Positions 45,356-56,600 of a DNA stretch of 64,000 nucleotides are shown here, in pieces. A program made the translations under genes and the position numbers. Location: contig SDUX01000009.1 of assembly GCA_008729055.1 (NCBI GenBank), positions 752,806-816,805 on the forward strand, given 5' to 3'. Every line of letters starts with the position of its first letter. Position 1 is the stretch's first letter. Source of the stretch: Pyropia haitanensis (lineage: Eukaryota; Rhodophyta; Bangiophyceae; Bangiales; Bangiaceae). Below the pieces are notes generated by a model. It did not search any database. It worked only from the letters and a program-made list of their open reading frames with translations, and was not told where the DNA came from.

Positions 45356-45646
45356 ACCCCCCCCCGGCGCGGTCTCCCTCGCCGCCCTCGTGCGGGCGGC
45401 CCCCCGGTGGGTCCCCCCCACCGTCGGCGCGGACGTGTCCCTCCCCTACGTCTTTCTCTGCCTGCTGCACCTGGCCAACGAGCGGCACCTGCACGTCGCG
45501 CCGCCGCCGGGGGGGGGTTGGCCGACCTGTGGGTCACGGGCGTCGCCGCCGCCGCCGCCGCCGCCGCCACCCCCGCCGCCACCGCGGGGGGGGGGCGGGG
45601 GGGACGGATCCACCCGCCCCCCTGGGGGGGGGGACACGGCGGATGA
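42003..45646 (+). CDS. CAPH: Condensin complex subunit 2 (CAP-H/Barren), frame broken at G/C runs
   Basis: The kleisin of condensin I, which bridges the SMC2/SMC4 heads for mitotic chromosome compaction. Conserved blocks occur in order in three frames. ALSPADLTALYASTIKLCQ and AANSWSLTLVDDL lie before the G26 run (42257-42282). TNFQLAGVTLHAGVRIYAHR and VHVNAYQVLGGLSRS lie at 42310-42440. SPTLEPSEA, LGRLAAAFATTGWAGLLL, PPPLCPAF, EYGVFSDASLARLGGASHW and TIDFFS run to 44220. TRLSATAVAARA and LRRLFTRP follow. RVDVRALQAGLWHAL, VSLPYVFLCLLHLANERHL and GLADLWVTGV, the winged-helix end, close the protein. Between them are poly-Asp, poly-Gly and poly-Ala inserts far longer than in known CAP-H. Breaks coincide with G or C runs. 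The start at 42003 is uncertain. Confidence 0.85.
42257..42282. repeat. Run of 26 G within CAP-H
   Basis: An unbroken G26 in the coding strand, followed by CCC and G7. The CAP-H frame changes across it in the direction that one missing base would cause. It is a potential G-quadruplex former and a hard site for polymerase and base calling. Confidence 0.95.
43586..43646. repeat. (GGT)n array encoding poly-Gly in CAP-H
   Basis: About 20 GGT triplets with one GGC interruption, in frame with the central CAP-H segment. Poly-Asp (GAC)n arrays at 42649-42683 and 43217-43250 lie in the same frame. These are likely length-variable disordered linkers. Confidence 0.9.
45329..45355. repeat. Run of 27 C within CAP-H
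   Basis: An unbroken C27, then A and nine C. The CAP-H frame changes here, between the poly-Gly insert and the C-terminal winged-helix region. Unlike the other breaks, it needs two extra bases or one fewer. Confidence 0.95.
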
Positions 45647-45898
45647 GGACGCCCCGTGATGAAGGGGGGGGGGGGGGGAGGGAGTTGGGGGGTGGGGGGG
45701 GGGGGGGGTGTCCCATCCCACGCCGCCCGCGGCTGCGGCGGGCCGCCGCGGCCGGCCGGCCGGCCGGCCGACGCGCCCCAACGGCGGCGGTGGGCCCCCC
45801 GCGGCGGGGGCACGAAGCCGACCAAGAAAAAAAAAAAAAAAAAACAGGAGACGGACCGCGCGCACCCCGCCCGCCCGCCGCGACGGCGCCGCCGCCGC

Positions 45899-45941
<43 letters not shown>

Positions 45942-46035
45942 GCACGCGCGGCGGCCGCCACGCGCGGCACGGCCGCCGCGCGGCGGCGACGCGGCACGAG
46001 CGACGCGGCACGAGCGACGGGCGCACGACTCCTTA

Positions 46036-46068
46036 CCCCCCCCCCCCCCCCGCCCCCCCCCCCCCCCT

Positions 46069-46095
<27 letters not shown>
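46036..46095. repeat. Near-pure C tract of 60 bp
   Basis: C16, G, C15, T, C27 in succession. It lies between the CAP-H 3' end and the minus-strand low-complexity gene, possibly inside the latter's last exon or 3' UTR. A strong G-quadruplex/i-motif candidate. Confidence 0.95.
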
Positions 46096-46099
<4 letters not shown>

Positions 46100-46199
46100 C
46101 CCGCCATTGCAGCCGCGGCGGCGGCGGCGGCGGTAGCAGCGGCGGCGACCCCCCCCCCCCCCTCCCCTCCAACGGCAGCGCCGCTGGCGTGGCGGTGCG

Positions 46200-46432
46200 G
46201 CGCATGCCGTGGCGGCGCCCCCCCCCCCCGGCAGCGTCCGCCGCCCGCCGCGGCGGCGGCGCCGCCCGCAGCAGCGTGACCGTCTCGCCAAAGTGGACCG
46301 TCCGCCGGCGGCGGGCGTCGGCGCCGCCGCCGTCGACCGCGGCGCCGCCACTGGCAGCGGCGGCGGCGGCGGCGGTGGGGGTGGGGTGGGGGTGGGGGTG
46401 GTGGCGGCGGCGGGGACGCCCGCCGCGGCGCG

Positions 46433-46474
<42 letters not shown>

Positions 46475-46674
46475 GGCGGCGGGCGGAGGGGTCACGGGCG
46501 AGCCGCCGCCGCCGGCCCAGGCGTCGAGGAGGCGCGAGCGGCGGCCGCCGGCGGCGGCGGGCACGCCGAGCACGGCGGGCACGCTCCGCCGCTTGGGCGC
46601 CACCGCCCGCGTCGCGACCACGCCCGCCGCCAATGGGCGGCCGCCGCCGCCCGGCGTGCCGCCGCTGGGGGGGA

Positions 46675-46733
<59 letters not shown>

Positions 46734-46877
46734 GCGGCGGCCGCCGCCGCCACGCCGCCACAGGCGGCGGAGACGCCACCTGCCGCGGCGGCGGCGGCCA
46801 CACTCCCAACGCTGCCGACGCTCGCGGCGCTGCTGCGGCGGCCACGGCGGGGCGTCGTGTGGGCGCCGCCGCCAGCA

Positions 46878-46909
<32 letters not shown>

Positions 46910-47910
46910 AGCCGCCCCCCCCGCCCCCCCCCCCACCACCGCCGTCACCACCGCCACCACCGGCAGCCGCCCCCCCCCCCCGGCCGGCCCGTACGCCCAC
47001 CGCACGGCGCGCAACGGCGGTGGCGCTGGACGGCGCCGCGGCGGCGGCGGCGGCGGCCGCCGCGTCGGGCGCCACCCCCCCCGTCGCGGTGTGCAGCGGC
47101 GGCGGCCGCGGCGGCGCCGCGGCGGCCGCGCGGCCGCCGACGCGGCCGGCGAGCGCCGCCGCCGTCGCCGCCGCCTGCGCGCGCGTCGGCGTCATCCGCC
47201 GCCGCAGCTGCCGGCCGACCGCCGACGGGAGGACGCCGCCCCGGCCGCCGCTGCCGCCGCCGCTGCCGCTGCCGCCGCTGCCGCTGCCGCTGCCGCTGCC
47301 GCCGCCACACCCGCCGGCCGAGCCGCCACCACCCCCCGCACCGCCGCCGCCCCCACCGCCGGCCGACGCCTTGCCACCGCTGCCACCACTGCCACTGCTG
47401 CTGCCGTCGCCGCCACCCCCACGGCCGCCCCCGCCAGTGACCGCGACGCCCCGCTCCATCGACAGCCGCACCGCCGGCGGCTGCGGTGGCAACGGCGACA
47501 CTGGCGCGTCGGCCGCCGCGGCGGCCGCGCCCGACCGGCCGTGGCCGAGCCGGCGGCGCAGCTCCCGCGCCACCGACGACGGGCTCCGCGGGATCCCGCC
47601 GCCGCCGCCGCCGCCACCGCCGCCACCGCCGCTGCCGCCACCACCGCCGCCCCCGCCGCCGCTGGCCGCACCCCACTCGCCGTCGGCGACAGCCGCCGCC
47701 GACGGTACCGCGGCGTCGACGCCGCGGGGGGACGGCGACTCCGCCGCGCCGCCGCGGCGGCTGCCGCCCCAGCCACGCCCGCCGCCGCCGCCGCCGCCAC
47801 TGTCGGGCGCGCCGCCGCGCGGGCTGGGCGCACCACGCGAGCCCGACGCGCCGCCGCCGCTGTCTCCGCCGCTGCCGCTGCCGCTGCCGCTGCCGCCACC
47901 AGCGGCGGCA

Positions 47911-47946
<36 letters not shown>

Positions 47947-48629
47947 GCTCCCGCGCCCCACCCCAGCGACGTGAGCAGCCGGCTGCTGCCCGTGCGCGGC
48001 GACGGCGGCGGCGGCGTGGCGGGAGAGCCGACGCCGCCAGCGGCGGCAGTCGCCGTCGACGGGGAGACGCCCGCGGGGGGGGACGCGGCCGCCGACGCGA
48101 GGGAGACGGCGGACCCGGGAGAGACGGCCGAGCCGAGGGAGACCGTCGAGCCGGGAGAACCGACGGCTGGCGCGGGGGGGGTGGTGGCTCGGCCGCCGCC
48201 GCCACCGGGCGCGCCGTCCGCCGCGACCCCACGAGCGGCGCCCCAAGCGGGCGACGCCGTGCCACTGGGGGTGTGCGGGGACATGGCCGAGATGCGCGCG
48301 GCCGCGATCGCCGCGGCCCCACGCCGGCGGAGCGACACGGACGACGACGAAGACGGCTCGCTGCCGCCGCCAACGTCGCCGCCGCCACTGCCGGCGCCGC
48401 CGCTCGCGACGCTCCCCCCCCCCCCTCCGGCAGCCTCCTCCGACCCGATGCTGTCCAAGCTCTGCCGCCGGCGTGGCAGCTTGAGCGAGTCCACCACCGG
48501 CATCACCCGCACATTGCGCTTGTGGTGATGGTGGCCCTTGGCGAGCATCGCCGAGCGGAGGACGCTGCCAAACGGCAGCCGCGCGCCGCGGTGGCCGCCG
48601 CCCACGTCCTCCTCGTCCATCGCGGTGGG

Positions 48630-48706
<77 letters not shown>

Positions 48707-50480
48707 TGCCGCCGCCGCCGCCGCCGCTGTCACAGCCGCCGCCGCCGCTGGTGCTGCCGCCACCCCCACGGGGGCTGTCACCGCCAGCGCCGTGGCCACC
48801 CGCGCCGCCACGGACGCCACCCCCACCGCCAGCGCCGCCGCCCCTGCTGCCGAGTCCCCCCTCTCCGCTGTCGCGGCTGCCCTTGTCGATGCCACGGGCG
48901 TCCGCCCGCGCACCGTCGCCGGCCGCGCCGCCAGGGCCGTTGCCGTCGCAGCCGCCCATGACACCCGAAAAGTCGTCCTGGGACGTCCCATTGTCATCCG
49001 ACGCGGGCTCGAGGTCGTACGTGCCCGTCGACGGGCGGCAAATCGACGCCTCGTCAGACGAGCCGTCCCCCCCGCTGAGCGGCGCGGCCGCCTCTGCCGG
49101 TGGTGGTCTGGCTGCTGCCGCCGACGCCGCCGCCGCCGCGACGGCTGGCTCGGCCGCCGCTGCCGCAGGCTGAGCAGCGGGCACCGGCGGTACCACGGTG
49201 GCGTCGGCCGTGGCCAGTGACAGCCGACCGGAGGAGGCCGACGCGTCGCCCAGTTCGTCCGCCAGGTCCCGCTCCTCCTCCTCCACGTCACCAGGCGGGG
49301 GCGGCACCCGCCGCGTCCGCGCCAGCTCGTCGCTGCCGTCCTTGCCACCGCCCGCCTCGGCCTGGGGTGGCGACGTGGGCAAAGGCCCGGCCGACACCGC
49401 GGGCGCGGGCTGGGGACGGAGGGGGGTGTCCGCGACTGCCGTGCCGCTCACCGGCTCGCGACTCCTGGCGGCGGCGAGCTCGTCGGCGCTGCGCGCACCC
49501 CGTTCGGTACGGGTCCCAGCGGACGCGTCGCCCGCCGCACTGGCCGCCCCCGACGGCGGCCCGGGTGACGCCGCCGCGTCCGCGTCCGCCCCACCGCCGC
49601 CACCACCACCATCGCCGACCGGGTTGTCCCCGCCCGCACCGTTTCTCCTCGGTCGCCCAGCCTCGTCGTCGGCCGCCACCTCCGCCGGCTCTCCCGTTTC
49701 GTCCTCGCTGCCTGACGGCAGCGGCTCGAGCCCCGCCGCCGCCTGCGCCCGGTCGTACGCCGCCTTGGCGCGGTCGTACTCGGCCCACGCGGCGGCGGCG
49801 GCGGCCTCCTCCTCCCGCTCCGCCTGACGGCGGGCCGCCTCTTCCGCGGCCGCCGCGGCGGCCGCCTCGGCGGCAGCCGCCGCGGCGGCCGCCTCGGCCG
49901 CCGCCTCCTCCGCGGCGCGTGCCTCCAGCGCCCGCTGCGCGGCGGCCTCGGCCTCGGCGCGCGCCTCGGCTTCCGCTTCCGCCTCGGCCGCCGCGGCGGC
50001 GGCGGTGAGCGCGCGCCGCCGCGCGGCGCGGGCGCCCAGGCCGGGCACCGTCGCGAGCGCCCGCCGGCACGCGATGCGGGTCGTGATGCGCCGGCGGGCG
50101 GCGCGGACGGCGAGCGACGACGCCTGGTTCCGCCGCGTATTCGCGGCGGTCAGCCGGTCGAGCGCCGCCTCGGTCAGCGCGTCGACACTGACGGCGTTGG
50201 CGGGCGCCGCGACGTCGCCGCCATCGTCGTTGTCGGCGACGCCGTCGCCATTGCCGCCGCCGTCGCGGTCGCCGACGCCGTCGCCGTCGCCAACCCCGCT
50301 GGCGCCGTCGCCACAGCCGGTACCGCCGCCACCGAGCGACGCGGGCGTATTGGCCGCCCGAGGGGACCTGCCAGTGGGGACCCGCACGGGAGCCGCCGCC
50401 TCCGACGTTGACAACAGCTGCCAGTCATCGCCGTCGGCCACGTCGGCAGCGTCCGCCCCAGTGGCAGCGGCACCCACCAT
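46200..50480 (-). CDS. Large low-complexity Ala/Gly/Ser-rich protein, unidentified
   Basis: A frame stays open on the minus strand for most of 5 kb. It cannot be only a shadow, because non-repetitive blocks occur. These are an Asn-containing segment ALTEAALDRLTAANTRRNQ, an Ala/Glu/Arg-rich coiled coil (49770-50000), an acidic stretch with CRPSTGTYDLEPASDDNG, and HHHHKRNVRVMPVVDSLK. Two similar short motifs also occur, ARELRRRLGHGRS and GRQLRRRMTPTRA, and near the end RRTVHFGETVTLL. No domain is recognised. The best ATG is at 50480 (MVGAAATG); the open frame extends slightly further. After about 47000 a second frame shows better coding character (VAPKRRSVPAVLGVP, RRSRLLDAWAGG), so another homopolymer break is likely. 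The 3' end is uncertain. Possibly a disordered nuclear or cytoskeletal scaffold, without firm evidence. Confidence 0.5.
48635..48719. repeat. (GCC)n array encoding poly-Gly
   Basis: About 27 near-perfect GCC triplets, encoding a long poly-Gly in the minus-strand low-complexity gene just before ATPTAMDEEDV. The frame is maintained on both sides. Confidence 0.9.
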
Positions 50481-51616
50481 GGGCACCCGCCGCAGCAGCC
50501 GACGGTAGTCGTGACGCAAGTGGGGAACGCCGTGTCCGTAGGGGGGTCCGCTGGGTCACAGGGGGCACAGGTGCGCCTATCCGCTCCGCCAGCGCGGCCG
50601 GCTCGCCGCCGGCCACCGCCGGTGGTGGCCCGCCACCGTCGTGCGGGGCGGCCGGCACCGCCGTCGTCGCGTCTGGCAGTCAAGGGCAGATGCGAGCCCA
50701 GCCGTACACAAGGGGCTCGCGGTGAGCAGACGGGGGAGGTCGCAGCGCTGCCGCGGTGGGGGGAGCCTGTTGACCTCTGCCTCCCACCTCGCGTCCGTAC
50801 CTCCCCCCCCAAGCACGCACTCAGCCAGCAAGCACCGGTCGCGTCGACAAGCCGCAAAGGAAAAAAAAAACTCCAACACCCTACCGCGCACCGCCTTGGT
50901 CACTCCCCCGTCACGCCGCTGCGGATGTACACTCCCGTGCGCAACAACTCGCGTGGGCGTGTACGCAGGGAAGCACGCACAACAGGTGGACCCGCGCTCT
51001 TCACATCTGCCTGCCACCCCCCCCCCCCCCGGACCCCCCCCCCAACGGAATCCTGTCGACCAGGAGTGATGACAGCAGCAACTTCGTCGCCGTCCCCCTC
51101 TCCAAACCGGGAGCGCCGGCCACCTCTGCAGCGCTCGGGGAGAACAGCCGGCGCAGCCGTCGACCGCTTGACACACCGACCGGCATGTGGGGCGGGAGAG
51201 GCGGCCGTCACAGGCCGGGAGGGGGTCTCAGGTCCAGGCGCGCGGGTGCATCCAGTGCCCCGCCATCTCCACCCCATTTCTTGGGGACGCCGCCGCACGG
51301 GCAGGTCAGCTCTTCTCGCGCTCTGTGCACGGTGGCGTGGCGGCCTTCATGAGCTCGGGCGATGGCGGTGGGGAAGGGCACTTGGTCGCCAAGAGGCGCC
51401 CGCCATGATGAGCCTGCCGCATCGCCAATACACACAATACTTGTTCCCAATATGGGGGAAATAATTATATATTTAGCAGGAATTAACGAACGCATTTTCG
51501 AACGAGCTCGACTTGCCGACCTGCTCTGGAGCAGTCTTCAACCCGTCGGCGTCCGTCGAAGCTCGTATCGCCTTCACGTCGCCGCCGCCCGTTCATGCCT
51601 GCGGCTCCCCCCGCTC
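50481..51616. other. Divergent intergenic region between low-complexity gene and PTRHD1
   Basis: No gene is recognised. A 10-A run lies at 50861-50870 and C runs lie at 51018-51030 and 51035-51042. A short AT-rich patch at 51456-51484 stands out and carries the TATA-like element below. Confidence 0.55.
51466..51473 (+). promoter_or_regulatory. TATA-like element upstream of PTRHD1
   Basis: TATATATT within the only AT-rich patch of the region, about 145 bp before the proposed PTRHD1 ATG. A plausible core promoter element; orientation and use are not proven. Confidence 0.45.
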
Positions 51617-53037
51617 ATGGCTACCACCGTCGCCACCGCCTTTGTGGCCGCCACCGCCGTTCGCGCGCTCCGCGTCGCCGCGCCCGCCGCCACCGCCCGC
51701 TGTCGCGGCATTGGCGGCGGCGCCACCCGCCGCGGGGCCGCCGCGCCCGCCGCGGTGCCGGCGGCGCGCCGGCGCTCGCGCGGCGGCGGGGGGGGGCGGA
51801 CGGCCATGGCGTCGTCCGCGGCGGCGGTGCCGTCAGATGGTACGTGCTGTGGGGGGGAGGTTTCAGTCGTTGGGCAGTGCCGTTTTTCTGGCTTGTGCCT
51901 CCCGCCCGGCTCGAGCAATGGAACCACCGCCGCCGCGGCCACACCGCACTGGCGCCGGTCACGTGTCTGCAGCAGCCTGCTTGGCCGCCCCGTGCGTGAT
52001 TGTCGTTCTGTTTCTGGGCTGCGCAGTGGTACTCACGCTGTTCTTTTTTTTGTTTTGTTTTGCAGCTGGTGCCCGCCGCTGGACGCAATGGTTTGGCATG
52101 GCGCGTCCCCCATCCCCCCACAGCCCCGCCGGTGGATCCCGTCCAGTACGTGGTGGTCCGCGCGGACCTCGCAGCCCCCCCCCACGGCTGGCCCGCCGGT
52201 GCGCTCATGGCGCAGGCGGTCCACGCGGCGCTCGCCGCGGCGGTCGCGTACGCCAACCACCCGGTCACGGCCGCCTACACGGCGCAGCGGGGGGGAGCGT
52301 ACCGGCCAGGCGCCCTCGCGCCGCCGGCGGCGGCCACCACCACCCCATCGGAGGGGGGACATCCAGACGTGGCCGCGGCCGATGCCGCCGCCGCCGCCGC
52401 AGCCGCCGCCGCCGCCGCCGACCCGCAAATGCACACGGTGGTGCTGGCAGCCAAAGGGGAGGCGGCGCTGGAGGGGCTGGCCGCCAAGCTCGAAGCCGCT
52501 GCCCTCGACTTCGTGCTGTGGCGGGAGCAGCCGGAGGGGATTGCCACCGCCCTCGCGACGCGGGTACGTCTGGGGGGGGGGGGGGCGGGGGGCCGGCGGG
52601 TGGATGGGTGCTGGGAGCAGCAGAGCTGAGGTGGGGGGGGCGGGTGGCTTGGTCGGGAGCGGCCGTGGCGCTGATGCTCACTGCGGGCGGGGGGCGGAGG
52701 GCGCTGACGGCCGACGTTGTCTGACGCGTGAGTATGCTTGCGCCGGCCTATTTCTTGTTTTTTTTGCATGTGCGCGATCTGACCGATGGCGCCGACGCGT
52801 CCGGCGCGCGGGTGGGTGCGCTGCCGTCCGGGTGCGGCTGCCGGCGCGCTGTCACCCCCCTCCGCCCCCCCTTCCTGGATACCGCGGTCACCCGCCTGTT
52901 TTTTCTTGCGGCTTCCCGCGCAGCCGTACCCCCGTGCAGAGGTGCGGCAACACTTTCGAAAGCTCCGCCTCTTTTCCACGCCCGCCCCACCGGTGGCGGC
53001 GGCGGCGGCAGCGTCACAGACTAATGGCAGCGGGTAG
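51617..53037 (+). CDS. PTRHD1: PTRHD1-type peptidyl-tRNA hydrolase (PTH2 family), probably organelle-targeted
   Basis: Three exons, 51617-51839, 52124-52563 and 52924-53037, give 258 residues. Donors are GTACGT in both introns and acceptors are CCCACAG and CGCGCAG. The first about 74 residues are Ala/Arg-rich and look like a transit peptide. The PTH2-like domain shows VQYVVVRADL, WPAGALMAQAVHAAL, MHTVVLAAKGEAALEGLA, FVLWREQPEGIATALATR and, after the last intron, PYPRAEVRQHFRKLRLF. These follow the human PTRHD1 order closely. PTH2 enzymes release tRNA from peptidyl-tRNA, although activity of PTRHD1 members is debated. A stronger-looking poly-T acceptor at 52065 would break the frame with this exon 1, so 52124 is preferred. 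The C-terminal tail is Ala-rich. Confidence 0.93.
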
Positions 53038-53608
53038 GCGGGGGGTGGCGGTGCCAGCTCGTTTCCTGTTCTTTTTCAGTCGCCTGTTGCCTAGACCCCA
53101 CCTCCGGCGCGCCTCCCCCCCCCCCCCTGTCACGGTGATGAGCCCCTCCATGGCGGAGCGGCCTCGCGGCAGCCGCCCTCATGTAGTGTGGCTCGCCCCC
53201 ACGCCCCACGCGTGCCGGCCGCCGTCCCTACCCGTGGGGCTGGCCAGACGAGGGGGGGGTTCCGATGCGCATGCAGAGCGCGCCGAGCACCAGCTCGGCG
53301 CCGCCAGACAGCGCGGCGCGACCCCCATCCCCAGCTGCTCGACGTCGGCCCACAGGGAGTCGGCAGGTGCCCGGGGCTGCGGTAGCGCAGGGCGTGAAAA
53401 GCGCCAGCGTCCGAACGCGATAGAACCGCGCGGTATGCTGCGCGGACAGAGCCAACGTCCGAGCCCACAACAGACAGCAGCGCGGAGGTGAAAAAAATAT
53501 TAACACACACACGGAAGTCAAGACGAAACAGACAAAAGAACGCCGTGGAGATGGACAGCACACAGTACGTACAGGACGCTCCGTACGGAGCACTCAAAGC
53601 AAGACCAC
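53038..53608. other. Convergent intergenic region between PTRHD1 and TOR
   Basis: No gene. The TOR side is relatively AT-rich, with A7 TATT (53490-53500) and TGTACGTA on the minus strand at 53566-53573, 36 nt past the TOR stop. It is probably the shared 3'-UTR region of both genes. Confidence 0.6.
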
Positions 53609-56600
53609 CTACCACCACCCACACCAGCCGCTGTACGCAATACACAGCCGCTCCGGGTCGACGGCCTGTTGGATGAGGCGCTCCACCTGCGCCGGAACAT
53701 CGTGCACGTGGTTGTACTCAAAGTCACGGCCGGTGAGCTTGTTGGACACGCGCTGGATAGCCGCCACCGCCTGCCGGTTAACCGCCTGATTCAGCGCCTG
53801 TACAAACTGAGAGCTGCCGTCGGGCGCGGCGGCGCGCTGCAGGTCCCGCCGCACAGACTGGGAGAGAGACATGCCCGCGGTCAGGCCGGGTTCGCCCACC
53901 TCCTCGGGCTCCCCATCCGCCCCACCAAAGGCACCGTCGCCGCCACCACCGTCATGCCCGCCAGCGGTGGTGGACGCCGCCGCGGCAGCGGCGGCGGCAC
54001 GCTCCCGGCTGGCCATGTCCGACAAGCTGCTGCCACCCGCAGCAAAGCGGACGGAAAAGGACGAAGCCGACACTGCCGGGTTGAACGCATCCGTCGCGGC
54101 CGCAGCGAGCACTGACGTGCCGCCGTCATGGTCCATGGGCGCACGGGAGTTGCGAGGGAGGGGGTCCGGCACCGCCGCCGCGTCCGTCAGCAGCCGCCAG
54201 TTGATTAGTGGGTCGTGAACAAACGCCTCCAGCATCACCATCAGGGACGCCTTGTTGTACCGCATCACCGTCATGACCGCTTCTGCAGTGTGCCGGAAGT
54301 AGCCGTCCACGCCACACACTTCCATCGCATTCACGAGCATGCGTGTGAGCCGAAATGGCACCCGCTCAGGAAACTTCTCACGCTTCTGCGCCACCTCAAA
54401 GCAGTCCCCAAAGTCAATGTGCAGCACCTTGCCAGAGGCACGCTCCAGCATGAGGTTGGATGGGTGCCGGTCGCCGAGGCCTAGCAGGTAACCCACCATG
54501 GACATGGTCGCCAGCGAGCGGGTAAAGTTGGTGCGTCGGTCCAGCCACATCTCTGCGTTGCGGGACTTGAGCCACAACACGCGTGCAATGTCGGCACCCG
54601 TGGTGTTGGAGAGGGCCCACTCAAACACTTCGACTTTGTGCAGCAGTGGCAGGTGGTCATAGTCAGGCGCCATCTGCATAAGCAGCCGGTGTTCCACATT
54701 CAGCAGGCAGTTGCGGCGCTCACGGTACTCCCGGACGAGCTTGTGCAGCGTATCACAGCGCGGCACCCACCCAATCAAGCCCGAGTTGGGTGACAGGGGG
54801 ATGACAGAAAAGCGCTTGATCAGTACGTCTTGCGATGCTGTCGCCGAGCTTTGCCGCAGCAGCTCGTTCACGAGGCCAAACAGCTGCATGACACGCTCGT
54901 CTTGGCGCATGTCTTCGTGGCCCTTAAGCAAAAAGGTGTGCTCCTCGCCGTCGCTGCCATACATCACAAGCCGCCGCGGGCGCTGCTTGGAAGAGATGAC
55001 GGTCAGTGTCGGCGCAAAGCCCTCAATCGTGACGACGCCACCGCCACCAGGACGCGAGTTCGTTGCCGAGTACGTGCCCGGAACAGCCAGCTCCAACGAC
55101 GAAGCAGCGAGCAGGTTGGGCGACACGGACCGGAGCTCCAGCGTCGTCATGGAGGTGAGTTTGCGGTTGATGCGCTTGAACACATGGTAGTACAAGTCCC
55201 AAGCCTGGTTCAGGTCCGACTGCCGCTTGCTCGCTCGGAAGCGCCGGCACCACTCGGCCGCTTCAGCCAAGTCCCGGCCAAACTCGCGCGCGAACGCAAC
55301 CTCACGGGAGGTGACGGGGCCCTGCTCCATCATGTTGTGCAGGGGCTCCACCACCTCCAACATCCCATCCCGGTTGTGCTCACCAAAGCACAGACGCGAT
55401 GCTTCCTCCAAGCCCTCATGCCACAGCTCGTGCCAGAGGATGGCCACGCGGATGAGCTCCCGCGACACCAGCTCCGCCTGCTCTACCAGCCGCTCAGAGT
55501 GGATACGCATCGCCATGAGCACATCGGCCGCAGCCGCCGAGCGAACGCGGTGCTGAGACTTTGCAGCCACCGTCAGCGGGTACACCAGCGCTTGGGGATG
55601 GGCACGGCCAATGCGAATGAGGAGCGCCTTGACGCCGTCACGGACCGGCTTGGAAGGCGCATGCAGGCGCGCAATCATCTGCGGCACCACGTCGAGCCAG
55701 ACTTCGGGCTCGGTACTGTTAAAGCCCTCCACCAGAACCGTGTTGACGTCTGATACGCCGCCGTAACGGAACCACAAGGTCAGGAGCTTGAGCACGTCCT
55801 GCAGCCGCGTCCGCCCACCAAACGAGATTGACCGGAAAAAGCTCTGCACCGCATCAATGAGGTGCGACTTCATAACACGCGATACCTCCAGCCGACCCAC
55901 GTTGAAACCGCCGCTGAGGTTGTTGAAGCCACTCGAACCCAGATGCGATCCGTGAGGAGAGCGCGGCAGTCCCTCGACACCAGCACTGGCACGCCGCCGA
56001 ATCGCGCCAGCAGTCTCAGCCGCTTCGGCAGACAGGGAAGCAAACACGTGCCACCCCTTGTACCAGTCAGGCGCGAGCCGCGTCGCCGTCCGCACAAAGC
56101 TGAGCTCCCGTTCAGGTGACACATTGACCCCGCTCTCCAAGAGTGTGGCAGGGTCAACGCCAGATGAGGCCGTCTCCTCCCGCAGCTGCCGGGCCCACTT
56201 GGACAGCTTGAGAAAGTGACGGGCGGGAAGGCGGCCACCATACCGAGCTCGTATCCGAACGATGGCCGGAGCCGTCAAGTCCAAAGCGCTGTACGCGTCC
56301 ACGCGACGCCCGGCTACCCACAGGTGCTTGAGGAAGGCATAGCCGACGTCAGGGGACACGCGAGGTAAGACATACGCAGGGTCCCACTCCGACACGTCCC
56401 GCTCAACGTCAAGCTCACTGGGAGGCGGCGGGAGCAACCGGCGCAGAGCTTCGGACGCCATCGGTAAGCGCCCAACCTTGTGGCAAATGCCCGCAAAGTG
56501 GAGCCAGCTCGACTGGTTCTCCTCTGCAGTGAGCACCATCGACCGCACCATCAGCGTCCGGTACCACGTGAAGTGATCTTCACGGCACCCGGCAAGACGG

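Noticed and set aside
45529..49220. Plus-strand ORFs of about 1000 codons opposite the low-complexity gene
   Set aside because: They are mirror images of the minus-strand GCC-rich coding sequence, made of Arg and Pro runs with no non-repetitive blocks.
51362..53491. 709-codon plus-strand ORF across the PTRHD1 locus
   Set aside because: It runs through both PTRHD1 introns. The spliced model gives a full match to the PTH2-like family, while this frame has no conserved motifs.
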